Assembly: GCA_026002815.1 (NCBI GenBank)
Contig: BPGB01000002.1
Coordinates: forward strand, 62,001 to 126,000
From: Candidatus Woesearchaeota archaeon
GTDB taxonomy: Archaea > Nanobdellota > Nanobdellia > Woesearchaeales > UBA9642
Reading direction: 5' to 3'
Length of the DNA stretch: 64,000 bases
A program made the position numbers and the translations under genes. The notes under the pieces were generated by a model. That model was not told the DNA's origin. It did no database searches and saw only the letters and a list, made by a program, of their open reading frames with translations. Shown here piece after piece: positions 36,483 through 47,200 of this stretch. The first letter of the stretch is position 1, and each line of letters begins with the position of its first letter.

Positions 36483-38129
36483 TTAAAGTATAATCGGAAT
36501 ATATTTCGTTCGATTGTCAATATTAATAATATTATCTTTAATATAATTATGATCGATAACCGTAGCGTTTGTACCCACAATATATGAAAATTCTACGTTT
36601 CCATAATCAGGAGGAACGGTAGCAGAACTATTATCATCTGTGATAAGAGTTCCTATCACGTTAATTTTTGTTATTGTAATTCTTTGTAAATATTCTCTTA
36701 ATGTCAAAATTTTAACATTTTTGGATAATGCATATGAAATAAATTGATCAAATTCAGTTGTTGTAAATTTTGTTGGATCTGAATCTGAAATCCCATCAAA
36801 CAAAAGAAACAGATGACCACCGGTTTTAATTGCAATATCTATTTCATCTAACATGTAATCTAAATCATGTTCATCATCTTTATACATATGATGGTAAATA
36901 AATAAATTATTCGGATGATAATTTAAGCCATCTTTTTTTATGAAAGTTCTATCAAAAACTGAATTTACTAAAATACCATTTAGTGTATTAAATAATGTGT
37001 GAGTTACATCATATGATGGAGAGAATAATATTGTTTTTAAGTCTAATAATAAATTTGAAGTTCGTTGAATTTCATAAGGAATTAGATTATAAATTGTATT
37101 ATAACTTAATGAAGCTAATTCTAATATAGCATGAAAAGATTGTGTTATTAAATCGGCACGAAATGGATAAATAGGAACGATAGACCATTGATTTTTAATC
37201 AAATCAGTTACTTGACTTGAAGTCAAATAATTATTTATATTTAAATAATCTATATCTAAACATAAAGTTCCAGGTAAAGAATATGAATCTAATATTGTTT
37301 TTAAATTATATACATCTTGTGAAATAGTTGAACCTATAATAATTATAGGTTCAGAAAAATAATTTATATAAGGATCACTAACATAAACTTCAACTGGACC
37401 GTTAGAAGTTGTTTCGCAAACAATTTCGGTTTTGGTAAATATAGAAGGTAATGTGCCTCCGTTAATAGATGTAAAAGAGGCTTTATTAGCACCAATTTCT
37501 AATATTAAAGAATGTTTAGCCCATGTAAATGGCATATCAAAAGATTCAGTTAATTCTACATAAACACCCTTTGTTTTATTTGCATCTTCCCATAAATAAA
37601 ATTTAAAGGATTTAAGATTTTCAGGATAATCGGTCAATATCCAGAAAACAATGTTTGTAGTTCCTGTTGTATCAAACCCAATTGGAAAATCAGCTTCATA
37701 TGTAACTATATTATTAGCTGCAGAATTTTCAAATATTAAATATGGTCTTTTAATATCAAATTGATTTAAAAACTCTTTAGAATCTGTTTTAATTTCACCA
37801 TTCCCATTAACTGACCAATTAAGACTTGTCCATGAAAATGAAGGATTATTACCTAAATTAATTCCTAAACCACCTTTATTATATACAATAGAACCTGGGA
37901 TACCAAGATATTTTAATTTCCATCCATTTTTTAAAATATAAACGATATCTGTTGCAATCCCTTCACCGAGGGTAAAATTACCTACTGCGTTCATTGGAAC
38001 ATCAAATGATATTCCCTCATTTTCACTCCATTCAATCACTTCTGTATATAAATCTCTCAAATCAATAGTAGTCATATATTCAGGAATACCTATTATTTTT
38101 TTATAAGGATCAAATTTAAAATGCCCCAT
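36483..38129 (-). CDS. Structural protein with degenerate polysaccharide-deacetylase-like C-terminal region
   Basis: 548 aa; phage structural N-term ('TIDLRDLYTEVIEWSENEGISFDVPMNAVG'), C-term 'LPGTLCLDIDYLNI...YHHMYKDDEHDLDYMLDEIDIAIKTGGHLFLLFDG..TEFDQFISY'. Confidence 0.5.
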   Translation of the reverse strand: MGHFKFDPYKKIIGIPEYMTTIDLRDLYTEVIEWSENEGISFDVPMNAVGNFTLGEGIATDIVYILKNGWKLKYLGIPGSIVYNKGGLGINLGNNPSFSWTSLNWSVNGNGEIKTDSKEFLNQFDIKRPYLIFENSAANNIVTYEADFPIGFDTTGTTNIVFWILTDYPENLKSFKFYLWEDANKTKGVYVELTESFDMPFTWAKHSLILEIGANKASFTSINGGTLPSIFTKTEIVCETTSNGPVEVYVSDPYINYFSEPIIIIGSTISQDVYNLKTILDSYSLPGTLCLDIDYLNINNYLTSSQVTDLIKNQWSIVPIYPFRADLITQSFHAILELASLSYNTIYNLIPYEIQRTSNLLLDLKTILFSPSYDVTHTLFNTLNGILVNSVFDRTFIKKDGLNYHPNNLFIYHHMYKDDEHDLDYMLDEIDIAIKTGGHLFLLFDGISDSDPTKFTTTEFDQFISYALSKNVKILTLREYLQRITITKINVIGTLITDDNSSATVPPDYGNVEFSYIVGTNATVIDHNYIKDNIINIDNRTKYIPIIL

Positions 38130-38160
38130 TCACATTATCTCCATTTTTTAAAAAATTTCA

Positions 38161-38208
38161 TAAAAAAAGAAGGGTGAAAACCTCTAAAGATAGAAGTTTT
38201 CACCCTTC
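38161..38208 (-). terminator. Terminator
   Basis: GAAGGGTGAAAAC ... GTTTTCACCCTTC; minus strand followed by TTTTTTT. Confidence 0.8.
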
Positions 38209-38249
38209 ATTATAATGAATAATATAAATAAATCAAGTATAAATTATCT

Positions 38250-38414
38250 TTATTTTGATGCCTTTTCTTGTGCCTCAGCCTCTTTTAATAGAATTTTCAA
38301 TTCAATTAATTTTTCTTGATATTCTTTAATTTCATTTTCAAAAATTTTAATATGTTCCTCAATTCGCTTGATATTTTTCCTTAATGCATCTGGATCATAT
38401 GTTACATTAGCCAT
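38250..38414 (-). CDS. Small coiled-coil protein (54 aa)
   Basis: MANVTYDPDALRKNIKRIEEHIKIFENEIKEYQEKLIELKILLKEAEAQEKASK; ggaggtg RBS; below ORF cutoff. Confidence 0.65.
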   Translation of the reverse strand: MANVTYDPDALRKNIKRIEEHIKIFENEIKEYQEKLIELKILLKEAEAQEKASK

Positions 38415-38428
38415 AATTCACCTCCTTA

Positions 38429-40318
38429 TTATTGAACAATTGTGTCAGGTGTACGAATTGCGGCCACACGCATCCCTGTTGATGTGATTGTTGATTCTAC
38501 CTCGAATGGGAGAATTCCTTTCTTTCGTACACGAACAAGAACGGGAATATCTGAAGAATAAATTAATTGATTTGTTTTTTCGCTTCCCGTGGCGATATCA
38601 TCGATAATTGGAACATAAATAGATTCACCATTCGTATAAGCCTTTGAAGTTGTGGTTGTTAATGTAAACGTCGAACCAGTCCATGAAGAATATTGATAAA
38701 GATCTTCAGACCCATTCGGATTAATTACACGGACATATCCACTCATTGGAGTGTCAGAACCAATAGCCTCAACCGTAATAAGTGAAGTTGAACCTGAAGA
38801 ATTCGACGCATGTGCTGTATATTGATTCTTATAAATATCACCACCAACACCCGTAAGTCTGAATACCGCAACACGGTCACCAGATACGAGTGAAGTTACC
38901 GTTACGGATACAACATTCGGAGGTGTCTGTTGTACACCATTAGAGTCAATAAGCTGGAAGTTCTTTGCGTCAGCGGCTTGATAATTTTCAAGCCAAACAC
39001 CACGAGCACCGAAGAACGTACCACCGGCAAATGTACCGAATGGAGATTGTTTTACCGGGTTATAAGCAGAATTTGCGCTAATATATTGTTCGCCGTTAAC
39101 TCCATTTAGATTTACCGTAGAACCATTTCGTGTTACATATTTTAAATATTCATAAACTTTAGAAAGTGGCGCTTGATCGCAATCAATCACAACGTCATAT
39201 GGACGTGAGCCATTACCATTATTTAAATCTTTTGAAACCGAACCGAATGTAATGGAAATATTATATGTAACTCCGTTACCGTAATTTGCTACTACGGCTT
39301 CGGTAGATTGGTTATTAAGGTCATTTGTCGTAGCTAATGGTACGGCGTTTCGACCACCTGAAGATAAGTCAATTTCGAAGTGGTCATAAAGATGACCGAA
39401 ACGACGTAAGAAACATGTTACCTTAGCATTATCAATTTCAGTTCCATCCCAGTCTGTAACTCGAATAAGAACGTCAATATGCCCATAAGGCCACCATCCA
39501 TTAATTTTTTGACCATTTTGAACGACATAAACTTCACCGTATTCCTTAACCGCATTACCGCCGGAATAATTTTCATTTAAAGTTCCCACTAATGTAAAAG
39601 TCGAACCTGACCATGAAGAATATTCATAAGCACGCTCAATAATACCGCCATCATCTACAAGATAAATCCAACCTGAACTTGGAGTTTGATCGTCAATCGT
39701 TTCATTTACGACTACAGATCCGGCTCCAATGCTATGAGCCCCATTTAATGTATATTCTTCAGCCGCAATAGAACCGAGAGAATAAATATTAGCCCATAAT
39801 TGTTCACCCGTTACGCTGGGCGATGCCAAAGTTACCCCGGTATCTACGGTAGCCACTTCAATGTTCGTAGTAGTATTTGAAAAAGTATGCGCGGTCGTTG
39901 ACATACGTACAAAACATTGGAGCGTAGCCGCATTATAATATAATACGGTTCCCGTATCTGCAGGCGATCCACCTACATAAGCGATTGTGTCGCCCTTCGT
40001 AGGAGCTTGAGATGGAGTTCCCGCAAAAGTTAAAACTCTAATTCCGTCATCATAAGTTGACGCATCCCATCCAGATGTTTTGATAGCACCGCCTTCAATA
40101 TATTGAAATGATGGCTCATCCATAAACCAACCATTAATCAATGTATATTCGGTCGGCGTTTGTGCGGACATTGGAACGGGGTCGTCCATTTGAGATAATT
40201 CATCGAATAAATCTTGAAGTGCCGAATACATCTGATTTGCAGTATAAACTGTCGTACCGGACGTATGTGAGATCATCTTATTTTGATAATCCACTGTAAA
40301 ATCATCTAAAAACGCCAT
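38429..40318 (-). CDS. Phage structural protein
   Basis: 629 aa; 'MAFLDDFTVDYQNKMISHTSGTTVYTANQMYSALQDLFDELSQMDDPVPMSAQTPTEYTLINGWFMDE'; C-term module shared with the next ORF. Confidence 0.6.
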   Translation of the reverse strand: MAFLDDFTVDYQNKMISHTSGTTVYTANQMYSALQDLFDELSQMDDPVPMSAQTPTEYTLINGWFMDEPSFQYIEGGAIKTSGWDASTYDDGIRVLTFAGTPSQAPTKGDTIAYVGGSPADTGTVLYYNAATLQCFVRMSTTAHTFSNTTTNIEVATVDTGVTLASPSVTGEQLWANIYSLGSIAAEEYTLNGAHSIGAGSVVVNETIDDQTPSSGWIYLVDDGGIIERAYEYSSWSGSTFTLVGTLNENYSGGNAVKEYGEVYVVQNGQKINGWWPYGHIDVLIRVTDWDGTEIDNAKVTCFLRRFGHLYDHFEIDLSSGGRNAVPLATTNDLNNQSTEAVVANYGNGVTYNISITFGSVSKDLNNGNGSRPYDVVIDCDQAPLSKVYEYLKYVTRNGSTVNLNGVNGEQYISANSAYNPVKQSPFGTFAGGTFFGARGVWLENYQAADAKNFQLIDSNGVQQTPPNVVSVTVTSLVSGDRVAVFRLTGVGGDIYKNQYTAHASNSSGSTSLITVEAIGSDTPMSGYVRVINPNGSEDLYQYSSWTGSTFTLTTTTSKAYTNGESIYVPIIDDIATGSEKTNQLIYSSDIPVLVRVRKKGILPFEVESTITSTGMRVAAIRTPDTIVQ

Positions 40319-40391
40319 TGGATTTAAATCCTCTTAAAAAAATTTTTATTTTTTATATATTAACTTATTTTCAAAAATTCTCATATATTTG

Positions 40392-41930
40392 TTATGTTGC
40401 AATTGAATCTTTTATCCAAACCGCTGTTACGTCTAAACCGGATGACGTTATCGTTCCTGTCGTTACAAAAGGAAGATATCCTTTATATCTAGCTTTTATA
40501 ATGACAGAAACATCGCCTAAATAATTATACGTTGTAGTGGCTTTATAATATCCTGAATTTAACTCATCTGTTTGATTCGCATAATCAGATAGAATAGCTG
40601 TGCCATCTGAAATTTTTTCAACTCGAACCCGAACATAATCCACTGGTTCCGCTCCAGTTTTCACTCCTCTAATCGTAATAGGAACCGAATTATTTATAGT
40701 CGTTGTCCCACCGCCTGTATTTTCATATGTAGATGCGTTTGATCCATTAATCAAATTAAGGATTAATGATCCCGTACTTGAATTTTCAATATCATATGTA
40801 TTTGATAAAAATTTAATATTATCTAAAGTATATGTTCCAGTATTTGGAAAATGAATACCGTGTACACATGAAATAATTGAAACACCAGAAACATTATGTG
40901 ATACAGAATCTATTCTAATACCACGATTTAATGCATTAGAAATTGTTGAATTTTGAATTTTACAAGTATTTGCTAAAATTTCTCCACATTTGTCAAATGA
41001 ACAGTTTAAAATTTCATTATTTACAGAATCAGGTGGTAATGAAATAGTGGATGCATTTTTAATTGTCGTACCATATAATTTGAAATTTATATTTGAGTCA
41101 TTTGCATTAAATGCAAATTGTTTTGTTCCAGCAGTTGAAATAAAACAACCATTAATACCACTTGTTCCTGATTTTTCCCCTAATTGAAAATCCGTAACAA
41201 CACCTGATCCACCTACGATATTTATATTATAAGCATTTGCATTAACAGGAATATCTTCGAAAACAATAATTTGACCGCTATCTTTAAAATAAGTATCTGT
41301 TACACCATTTCCAAATTGGAGAGTTCCACGAATATAATATACGCCACCTTTTTTAGAAACAATACCATATGCATTTGCTTTATCGATTTGATAAATTTCT
41401 TCAAATGTTCCCGGATTAGATTGAGTCCCTCCGGTAATAATTAATTTATTACCATGTCTAACGCCATCAACCCATGTATTATCTACGTTACGTTGTTGTG
41501 AAAGTAAATTAATTCGAATACCTATTGTTGTAATTGCCGACCAATTTGGAATCGTTCCGGCATTTGGTGTTGATTGTGTATCAACGACTAACTGAATCCA
41601 GCCCCCTGCATATGTATCTGCGCCTTCTAAATACCAATATCCTGTATTCGTTCCATCCCCAATAAAAACTTGTAATCCTCCATTCGCTTTTGTATTCATT
41701 CCTGAGGATGTATTTGTATTTACCCAAATACGAAGATGTGTATTCGTTAAATTTAAATTTAAATTAGATCTTGTAAAATCATTATTTCCAACCGTACGTA
41801 AAGCCGCACCTAATGAAGATGTTCCTTCAATATAGAAGTCATTATATACTTCGATTGAGTTTGCAGACCAGTTTGTAATCGATGAACAATTATCAATTAA
41901 AACAAGATCTGTCGCAACATTAATTGGCAT
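40392..41930 (-). CDS. Phage structural protein, beta-helix-like, shared C-terminal module
   Basis: 512 aa; N-terminal LamG-like and parallel-beta-helix-like middle. Confidence 0.55.
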   Translation of the reverse strand: MPINVATDLVLIDNCSSITNWSANSIEVYNDFYIEGTSSLGAALRTVGNNDFTRSNLNLNLTNTHLRIWVNTNTSSGMNTKANGGLQVFIGDGTNTGYWYLEGADTYAGGWIQLVVDTQSTPNAGTIPNWSAITTIGIRINLLSQQRNVDNTWVDGVRHGNKLIITGGTQSNPGTFEEIYQIDKANAYGIVSKKGGVYYIRGTLQFGNGVTDTYFKDSGQIIVFEDIPVNANAYNINIVGGSGVVTDFQLGEKSGTSGINGCFISTAGTKQFAFNANDSNINFKLYGTTIKNASTISLPPDSVNNEILNCSFDKCGEILANTCKIQNSTISNALNRGIRIDSVSHNVSGVSIISCVHGIHFPNTGTYTLDNIKFLSNTYDIENSSTGSLILNLINGSNASTYENTGGGTTTINNSVPITIRGVKTGAEPVDYVRVRVEKISDGTAILSDYANQTDELNSGYYKATTTYNYLGDVSVIIKARYKGYLPFVTTGTITSSGLDVTAVWIKDSIAT

Positions 41931-41946
41931 ATATCAAATACCTCTT

Positions 41947-42282
41947 TTATTCCCATACTTTCCCAAATAAAGATTTAACATTTATCCATCGTTCAATTCC
42001 TTTTCCAACCCCTTCAATTATTTTAACTTTAACTCTATATGTCTTTTTCGGAACTTCATCCCATTCTCTAGCTATTATTTTTAAAACAATAGGATAACCA
42101 GCATAGGGACCATCTAAAATTTTTAAATATAACGTATCAATTTCGATGGGTTCTTTTTTATAAATTACATCTTCTACTTGGCATGTAAATCCCCAAGGAA
42201 ATTTAAAAACGAACCCTTTTTTAATCATAATTAAAGCCTCGTTAATTCTTATTATGTTTCTCCAATGTAACCTGTAATTCAT
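41947..42282 (-). CDS. Hypothetical protein (start probably at internal Met)
   Basis: ORF in late block; likely start MIKKGFVFKFPWG. Confidence 0.5.
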   Translation of the reverse strand: MNYRLHWRNIIRINEALIMIKKGFVFKFPWGFTCQVEDVIYKKEPIEIDTLYLKILDGPYAGYPIVLKIIAREWDEVPKKTYRVKVKIIEGVGKGIERWINVKSLFGKVWE

Positions 42283-42601
42283 TTACTTGTCTTTGAATTC
42301 CATCAACTCTTTCCTTAACCTTATTTAAATCATCTTTAACGTCTTTTAAATTATGATCTATTATTTCAACTTTTAAATTTTGTTTCGCTACTTCAGATTG
42401 AATATCATTCATTTTATTTAAAATACTAAATACACCAGGAGAAATGACAAAAATTAAAGATATCAACGTACCTATCAAGAATCTTGAAATAACTTTAATC
42501 CATTTCAAATCATTATGAATTTCTTTTAAAACATCAATATCATTTTGAAGTTTTTCAATGTCATTTTCTAATATTTGATGTAATTCACATTTTTCTGCCA
42601 T
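42242..42601 (-). CDS. Coiled-coil protein with one TM segment
   Basis: 'FLIGTLISLIFVISPGVFSIL' flanked by coiled coils; next to M15 peptidase. Confidence 0.6.
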   Translation of the reverse strand: MAEKCELHQILENDIEKLQNDIDVLKEIHNDLKWIKVISRFLIGTLISLIFVISPGVFSILNKMNDIQSEVAKQNLKVEIIDHNLKDVKDDLNKVKERVDGIQRQVNELQVTLEKHNKN

Positions 42602-42632
42602 TTATATATATTCTCCTAATTTATTTTTATTT

Positions 42633-43184
42633 TTATTTAAATGGATACAAAGCTTTTAAATCATTCAATGTTACTTTAGTATAAAAATGAGTCTTATCCC
42701 GCAATTTAATATCTTTTGTATATTTACCTTTTTTATATGCTGCATGAATCCAACCATCAGGAAACCATTCCGCAATTAATTCCGTATATTGTAATTCTGT
42801 GTGTATATATTCAATAATATCAATTAATTTTACGTCATCTTTTAATGGAATAAAATCTGCGGCATATCCAAATAAATGGTAACTTTTAATTGATCCTTTA
42901 ATAAGACGATTTAATTCTTCACAACGATAACCTGAAGTGATTCGAATAGGACCAAATTTATTTCGAACGGGTTGAAGTATATTTACAGCAAGTTCTTCAA
43001 TATTATGAATTACTTTTTTAGGGGGAGTATTATCAATACGATATCTTATAGCAATAGGGGAGAAAATAAATTCTTTATATTTAAAATTAGGGGCATTAGG
43101 AATAATCGCATTCCAATCAAACTTTTTTACTTTTCTTTTTTCTAAACGAACTATATATTTTTCAAAAAGATTTAAAAGTCCCAT
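42633..43184 (-). CDS. M15-type peptidase (endolysin-like)
   Basis: 'GPIRITSGYRCEELNRLIKGSIKSYHLFGYAADF...GWIHAAY'. Confidence 0.8.
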   Translation of the reverse strand: MGLLNLFEKYIVRLEKRKVKKFDWNAIIPNAPNFKYKEFIFSPIAIRYRIDNTPPKKVIHNIEELAVNILQPVRNKFGPIRITSGYRCEELNRLIKGSIKSYHLFGYAADFIPLKDDVKLIDIIEYIHTELQYTELIAEWFPDGWIHAAYKKGKYTKDIKLRDKTHFYTKVTLNDLKALYPFK

Positions 43185-43453
43185 GTTGTTCTCCTTTTCT
43201 CTTGAAGTCTCTGAATTACCTCACCCGGCATTTTGCCATTTAATATTTTTGCATATAATCGCAAAGAATCTTTTAATAATTGATAATTTTCTAAAAATTT
43301 ATAAATATTATCAATTAATAATAATTCATATGGTTCCGGGTCGGTTTTTTCTTCAAGAGCTTCACATAAACATTGAATTGATGCAACAAGATCTTTTGAA
43401 TCTGTGCCGCTTAATTCATTTAGAATAGTTTGAAGAAGCATTTGTTTAGACAT
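43172..43453 (-). CDS. Hypothetical protein
   Basis: ORF overlapping the M15 gene start. Confidence 0.55.
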   Translation of the reverse strand: MSKQMLLQTILNELSGTDSKDLVASIQCLCEALEEKTDPEPYELLLIDNIYKFLENYQLLKDSLRLYAKILNGKMPGEVIQRLQEKRRTTWDF

Positions 43454-43495
43454 AATGAATTTATTTTCTCCCCATTGTCTAATATTTTTATAAAA

Positions 43496-43717
43496 TTAAG
43501 AACTTATATTTTTTATTTTATTTTTCATATCTTTAACTTTATTTCTAAAATTTTGACATTCTTCCGGCATTTCAATATTAAGATGTTCATATAAATTTTC
43601 GATTGCTTTCCATAATAATGCGAATTCCGTATCTGGATCAACTAACTGTGTACGAATATTCTGATCTAGAACCTCTTTTCGAACTTCTGGATTTTCAAAT
43701 TTTTTTCTAATTTTCAT
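43496..43717 (-). CDS. Hypothetical protein
   Basis: ORF 73 aa in the late block. Confidence 0.55.
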   Translation of the reverse strand: MKIRKKFENPEVRKEVLDQNIRTQLVDPDTEFALLWKAIENLYEHLNIEMPEECQNFRNKVKDMKNKIKNISS

Positions 43718-43788
43718 TATGATATACTCCCGAATGAAAACCTGTTAATTCCATGTATTTGTTATAAACTATTTATAAAATTTATTTT

Positions 43789-44295
43789 TTATTCACCCAC
43801 TTCAATAATTGTTGGAAACATAAAATAATTTTTATCGCGTGTAATAGAAACTTCAAATTTTGTTGGGACGGGGCTTTCTAGAGAAAATTCACCATTTTGA
43901 ATAATATAATCTTCACCATCTACAGTTAAAATAATCGAGTCTATAATTAATTCACGATTTTCATTTATACATTTATATTTGATTTCGGTTGGGAACTTAT
44001 CAATTAACATTAAAGATACTAATTTCTTTTTAATTAATTGATTATTTTCATATTTAAAAATAATTCTAGCTTCACCTGTTATAAAATTATCTTCTACTTT
44101 TATAATTTTATAATTTTTTCTTTCTTTTTCGGGAATATTATAACTATTTAAAATATAATTTAATGTTTCGTCAGACATACTAATATTAAAAGGATTATCA
44201 TATATAACCGATTGTAATATTTGACCCGTTATTGTATTGAAAACAATTTGTGACGCCATCGATTTATCTCCTTTTATGAACCGATTGCGATCCAA
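43789..44295 (-). CDS. Hypothetical structural protein; probable start MASQIVFNT near 44259
   Basis: ORF 168 aa. Confidence 0.55.
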   Translation of the reverse strand: MDRNRFIKGDKSMASQIVFNTITGQILQSVIYDNPFNISMSDETLNYILNSYNIPEKERKNYKIIKVEDNFITGEARIIFKYENNQLIKKKLVSLMLIDKFPTEIKYKCINENRELIIDSIILTVDGEDYIIQNGEFSLESPVPTKFEVSITRDKNYFMFPTIIEVGE

Positions 44296-47200
44296 TAAAT
44301 TCTGGAATTAGGATCGGTTGTTGTTTCCGTTCCTGTATAAAAATTAAGACTTAAAATTCTAAAAGTATCCCAACGTCGTCTATCATAATTAGATAAAGAA
44401 TATGTTGGAAAATAAGTTTCTAATGGATATTTTACATTTGATGTGAACTGCCCTGCATAAACCCCTCGAACAATTTCAATTCTAATTTTTGCTCCAACAG
44501 AAGTTAATACAATTTCTTTATCGTTAATTACATCATAATATTTATTAGATGGATAATTATATGTATATCGTGTCATATAAGTATATGTACCATATTCTTG
44601 AATCATTACAGTATAATTATACCTTTGTTGTAAAACATGGCTATATTGCTCAGGGTAACGAGTGCTAGTAGTCGTATCATATCCAGGTGGATAATAATAT
44701 TCTCTAGTATATCCTGGTAAAACAGCAAAAGAAATGCGTAGTGAAGCTGCGTTAGAAGGTGGCGTAAAATCAAATCTCCATCTATTTGTATATCCTGAGA
44801 CTAAATAAGCATTTTCAATAATATCATATGGAATAGATATATTATGATTTATAGGATTACCTGCGGATGTTGTATGGTATAATCTTGGTTTAAATCCAGA
44901 AACACTAACATCTATTGGTTCCATTTTAATAAATTGATCAACAGTACTGTAATTCTTTTTATACATTTGAGCACTATTTACAGCTAATACAATACTCGGC
45001 GGATTTTTAAATGGCGGATTAAATGTCACAGTCGTATTATCATTTGTTACCCCACTTTCAATTCTTGAAATATAATTGCGTGTATACCATGTCGATGATG
45101 ATGTACTCGTTCTATATTCAAAAGTTAAAGCACCGGAATTTAAAACAGATCTTTCTGTGGAATTATTTGCTGTAGCCGCATTATAAGATATAACCTTACC
45201 GTCACTAAAAATACTAATTAAATTATTATCTAAATCAAAAAATGAAGAACTTCCAGTAGCTCTTAAAATGCCTGTCGTAATAGATCCGGCATCTAAATTT
45301 GTAACGGTTATTTTACTTGCGTCTAAAACTCCCGTATTTATTTGATTTGCCGTAATATTACCCGTATATATACCATTTGAATCTATATGTGTTCCTTTAA
45401 TTTCATCTATTTTTTTAATAACCAGTGTTTTCGTAATTCCACTCGTCGCTGTCGTAACTGTAATTTCACATTGATCACTAGTCATATATCGAGCGCCTGA
45501 AGGCGGTGAAGGTGGTAATGTAACTGGGTATATTCTAAAAGAACTGGCATTAAGAAAAGTCGTGTTAGAATAATTAGAATTTAATCCAGTTGTCGTAACT
45601 TTGACACTTTCTCCATTTGTTTTAAATGAAATATCTGTATATTCATAATTAAAATCAAGATTTGTTGGGTTATTTCCGACTCCCACTTTTTTAACGAAGA
45701 AAATTCCCTTTGAAGAATTTATTTCTAAATAGGCTCCGCTAGCACCTGATGGACCTGGCGGACCTTGTGTTCCATCATAAACTTTAGCGATTGTTATGAT
45801 ATCATACGCTGTTCTAGATCCGGATGTCGCCCTAATACGAAAAGAAAGAGTTCTATGTGATCCCCAAATAGTTGACCAATTATTGGTACCAGTTGTTCCG
45901 GTTGTATAAACGATTAATGTAGAACTTGTAGCGCCAGTAATAACGGTCCATGTCGCAGAAGAAGGAGGTTTATATTCCCATTGATAAGTTACGGATGTAG
46001 CTCCATAAATAGCGGCGGCTAATGTAATTGAAGTTGGAACCGGCGACGTTGCACCCGCAGCGTATTTAAAAACTTGATCGGCAGACGCAATTTTAACATA
46101 AAAAGCATCTAATCCATTTGTTCCCGATGGTCCCTGGGGACCAGTCGCACCCGGAATTCCCCGTCTAACACGAGTAATTGAAAATTTCTTTTCAACTGTT
46201 TTCCCATTCGGTAGCTTAACTGGAATTGTACATGAACCAGTATCTGAGGATGTCGAAATAGAACTTAATTTAACAATTCCGGAAGAATCACGAGTAAAAG
46301 TATAACCAGACGTAGGATTAGTCGGGAGTCCGACATAAAATTGATCCGGACCCGGTGATGTATTATTTACAAATGTTAATTGTGTCCCACCTCTAAAAAC
46401 AAGAACATTTGTGGTTGCTTGCGCATAGTCTGTCGAAGAAACAACTCCATTGTGATCTGATGGAACGGTATGTGCTTCGTTTGTTAAAATAACAGTATAC
46501 GCATCTTCTCCGATTGCGCCATCTCGGACAACCGAGATCATCGCTTCATCTTCGTCGATAAGAGTTGACGATGATATAGAACCAGAATACATATAAACTT
46601 TTACTTTGGCATATTTTGTAAACGTATAGGTTGACTTTATATCTATATTGGCAGATGCACCAGTAGTGCTAGAAACTACTGTAGTTTCTGTTCCGCCATC
46701 TCTTGAAATCGTAAGTCTATAATATGCAGTGCCAGACAAATAACCTTTTTTAGTCCAGCTTGCCGTAATTGAATCTATATCTCTTGCCCCGGAAGCTGAA
46801 TATCTCACAACATAATTTGATAATGTTAGATTGACAACGGCTTTATCTTTCACTTTATTTACACTAAAAATTGCTTTTAACGCGGGGCCGTTTATAATTT
46901 GAATTGGAATTTCACATGTCGCAGAATCAGATGATGTCGTGTTGACACTTTGAACGGAAACTTCATCATTTGATTTACTAAAAGTCCACCCCGTTCCCGT
47001 TTTAAGAACTGGCGTTCCGACTGTAAAATGCGTATTCACTGTAAGTTGGGTAGGGCCATTATAAACATAAACTTTTGTTTTCGCTGGCGTCAATTCACTT
47101 GAAGCAACGGCACCGTTAGAATCCGCAATTACGGTATGAGACGGGTTATCTAAAACTACGGAATATGCATTTTGACCAGCTACTCCCCCCACAACTTTTG

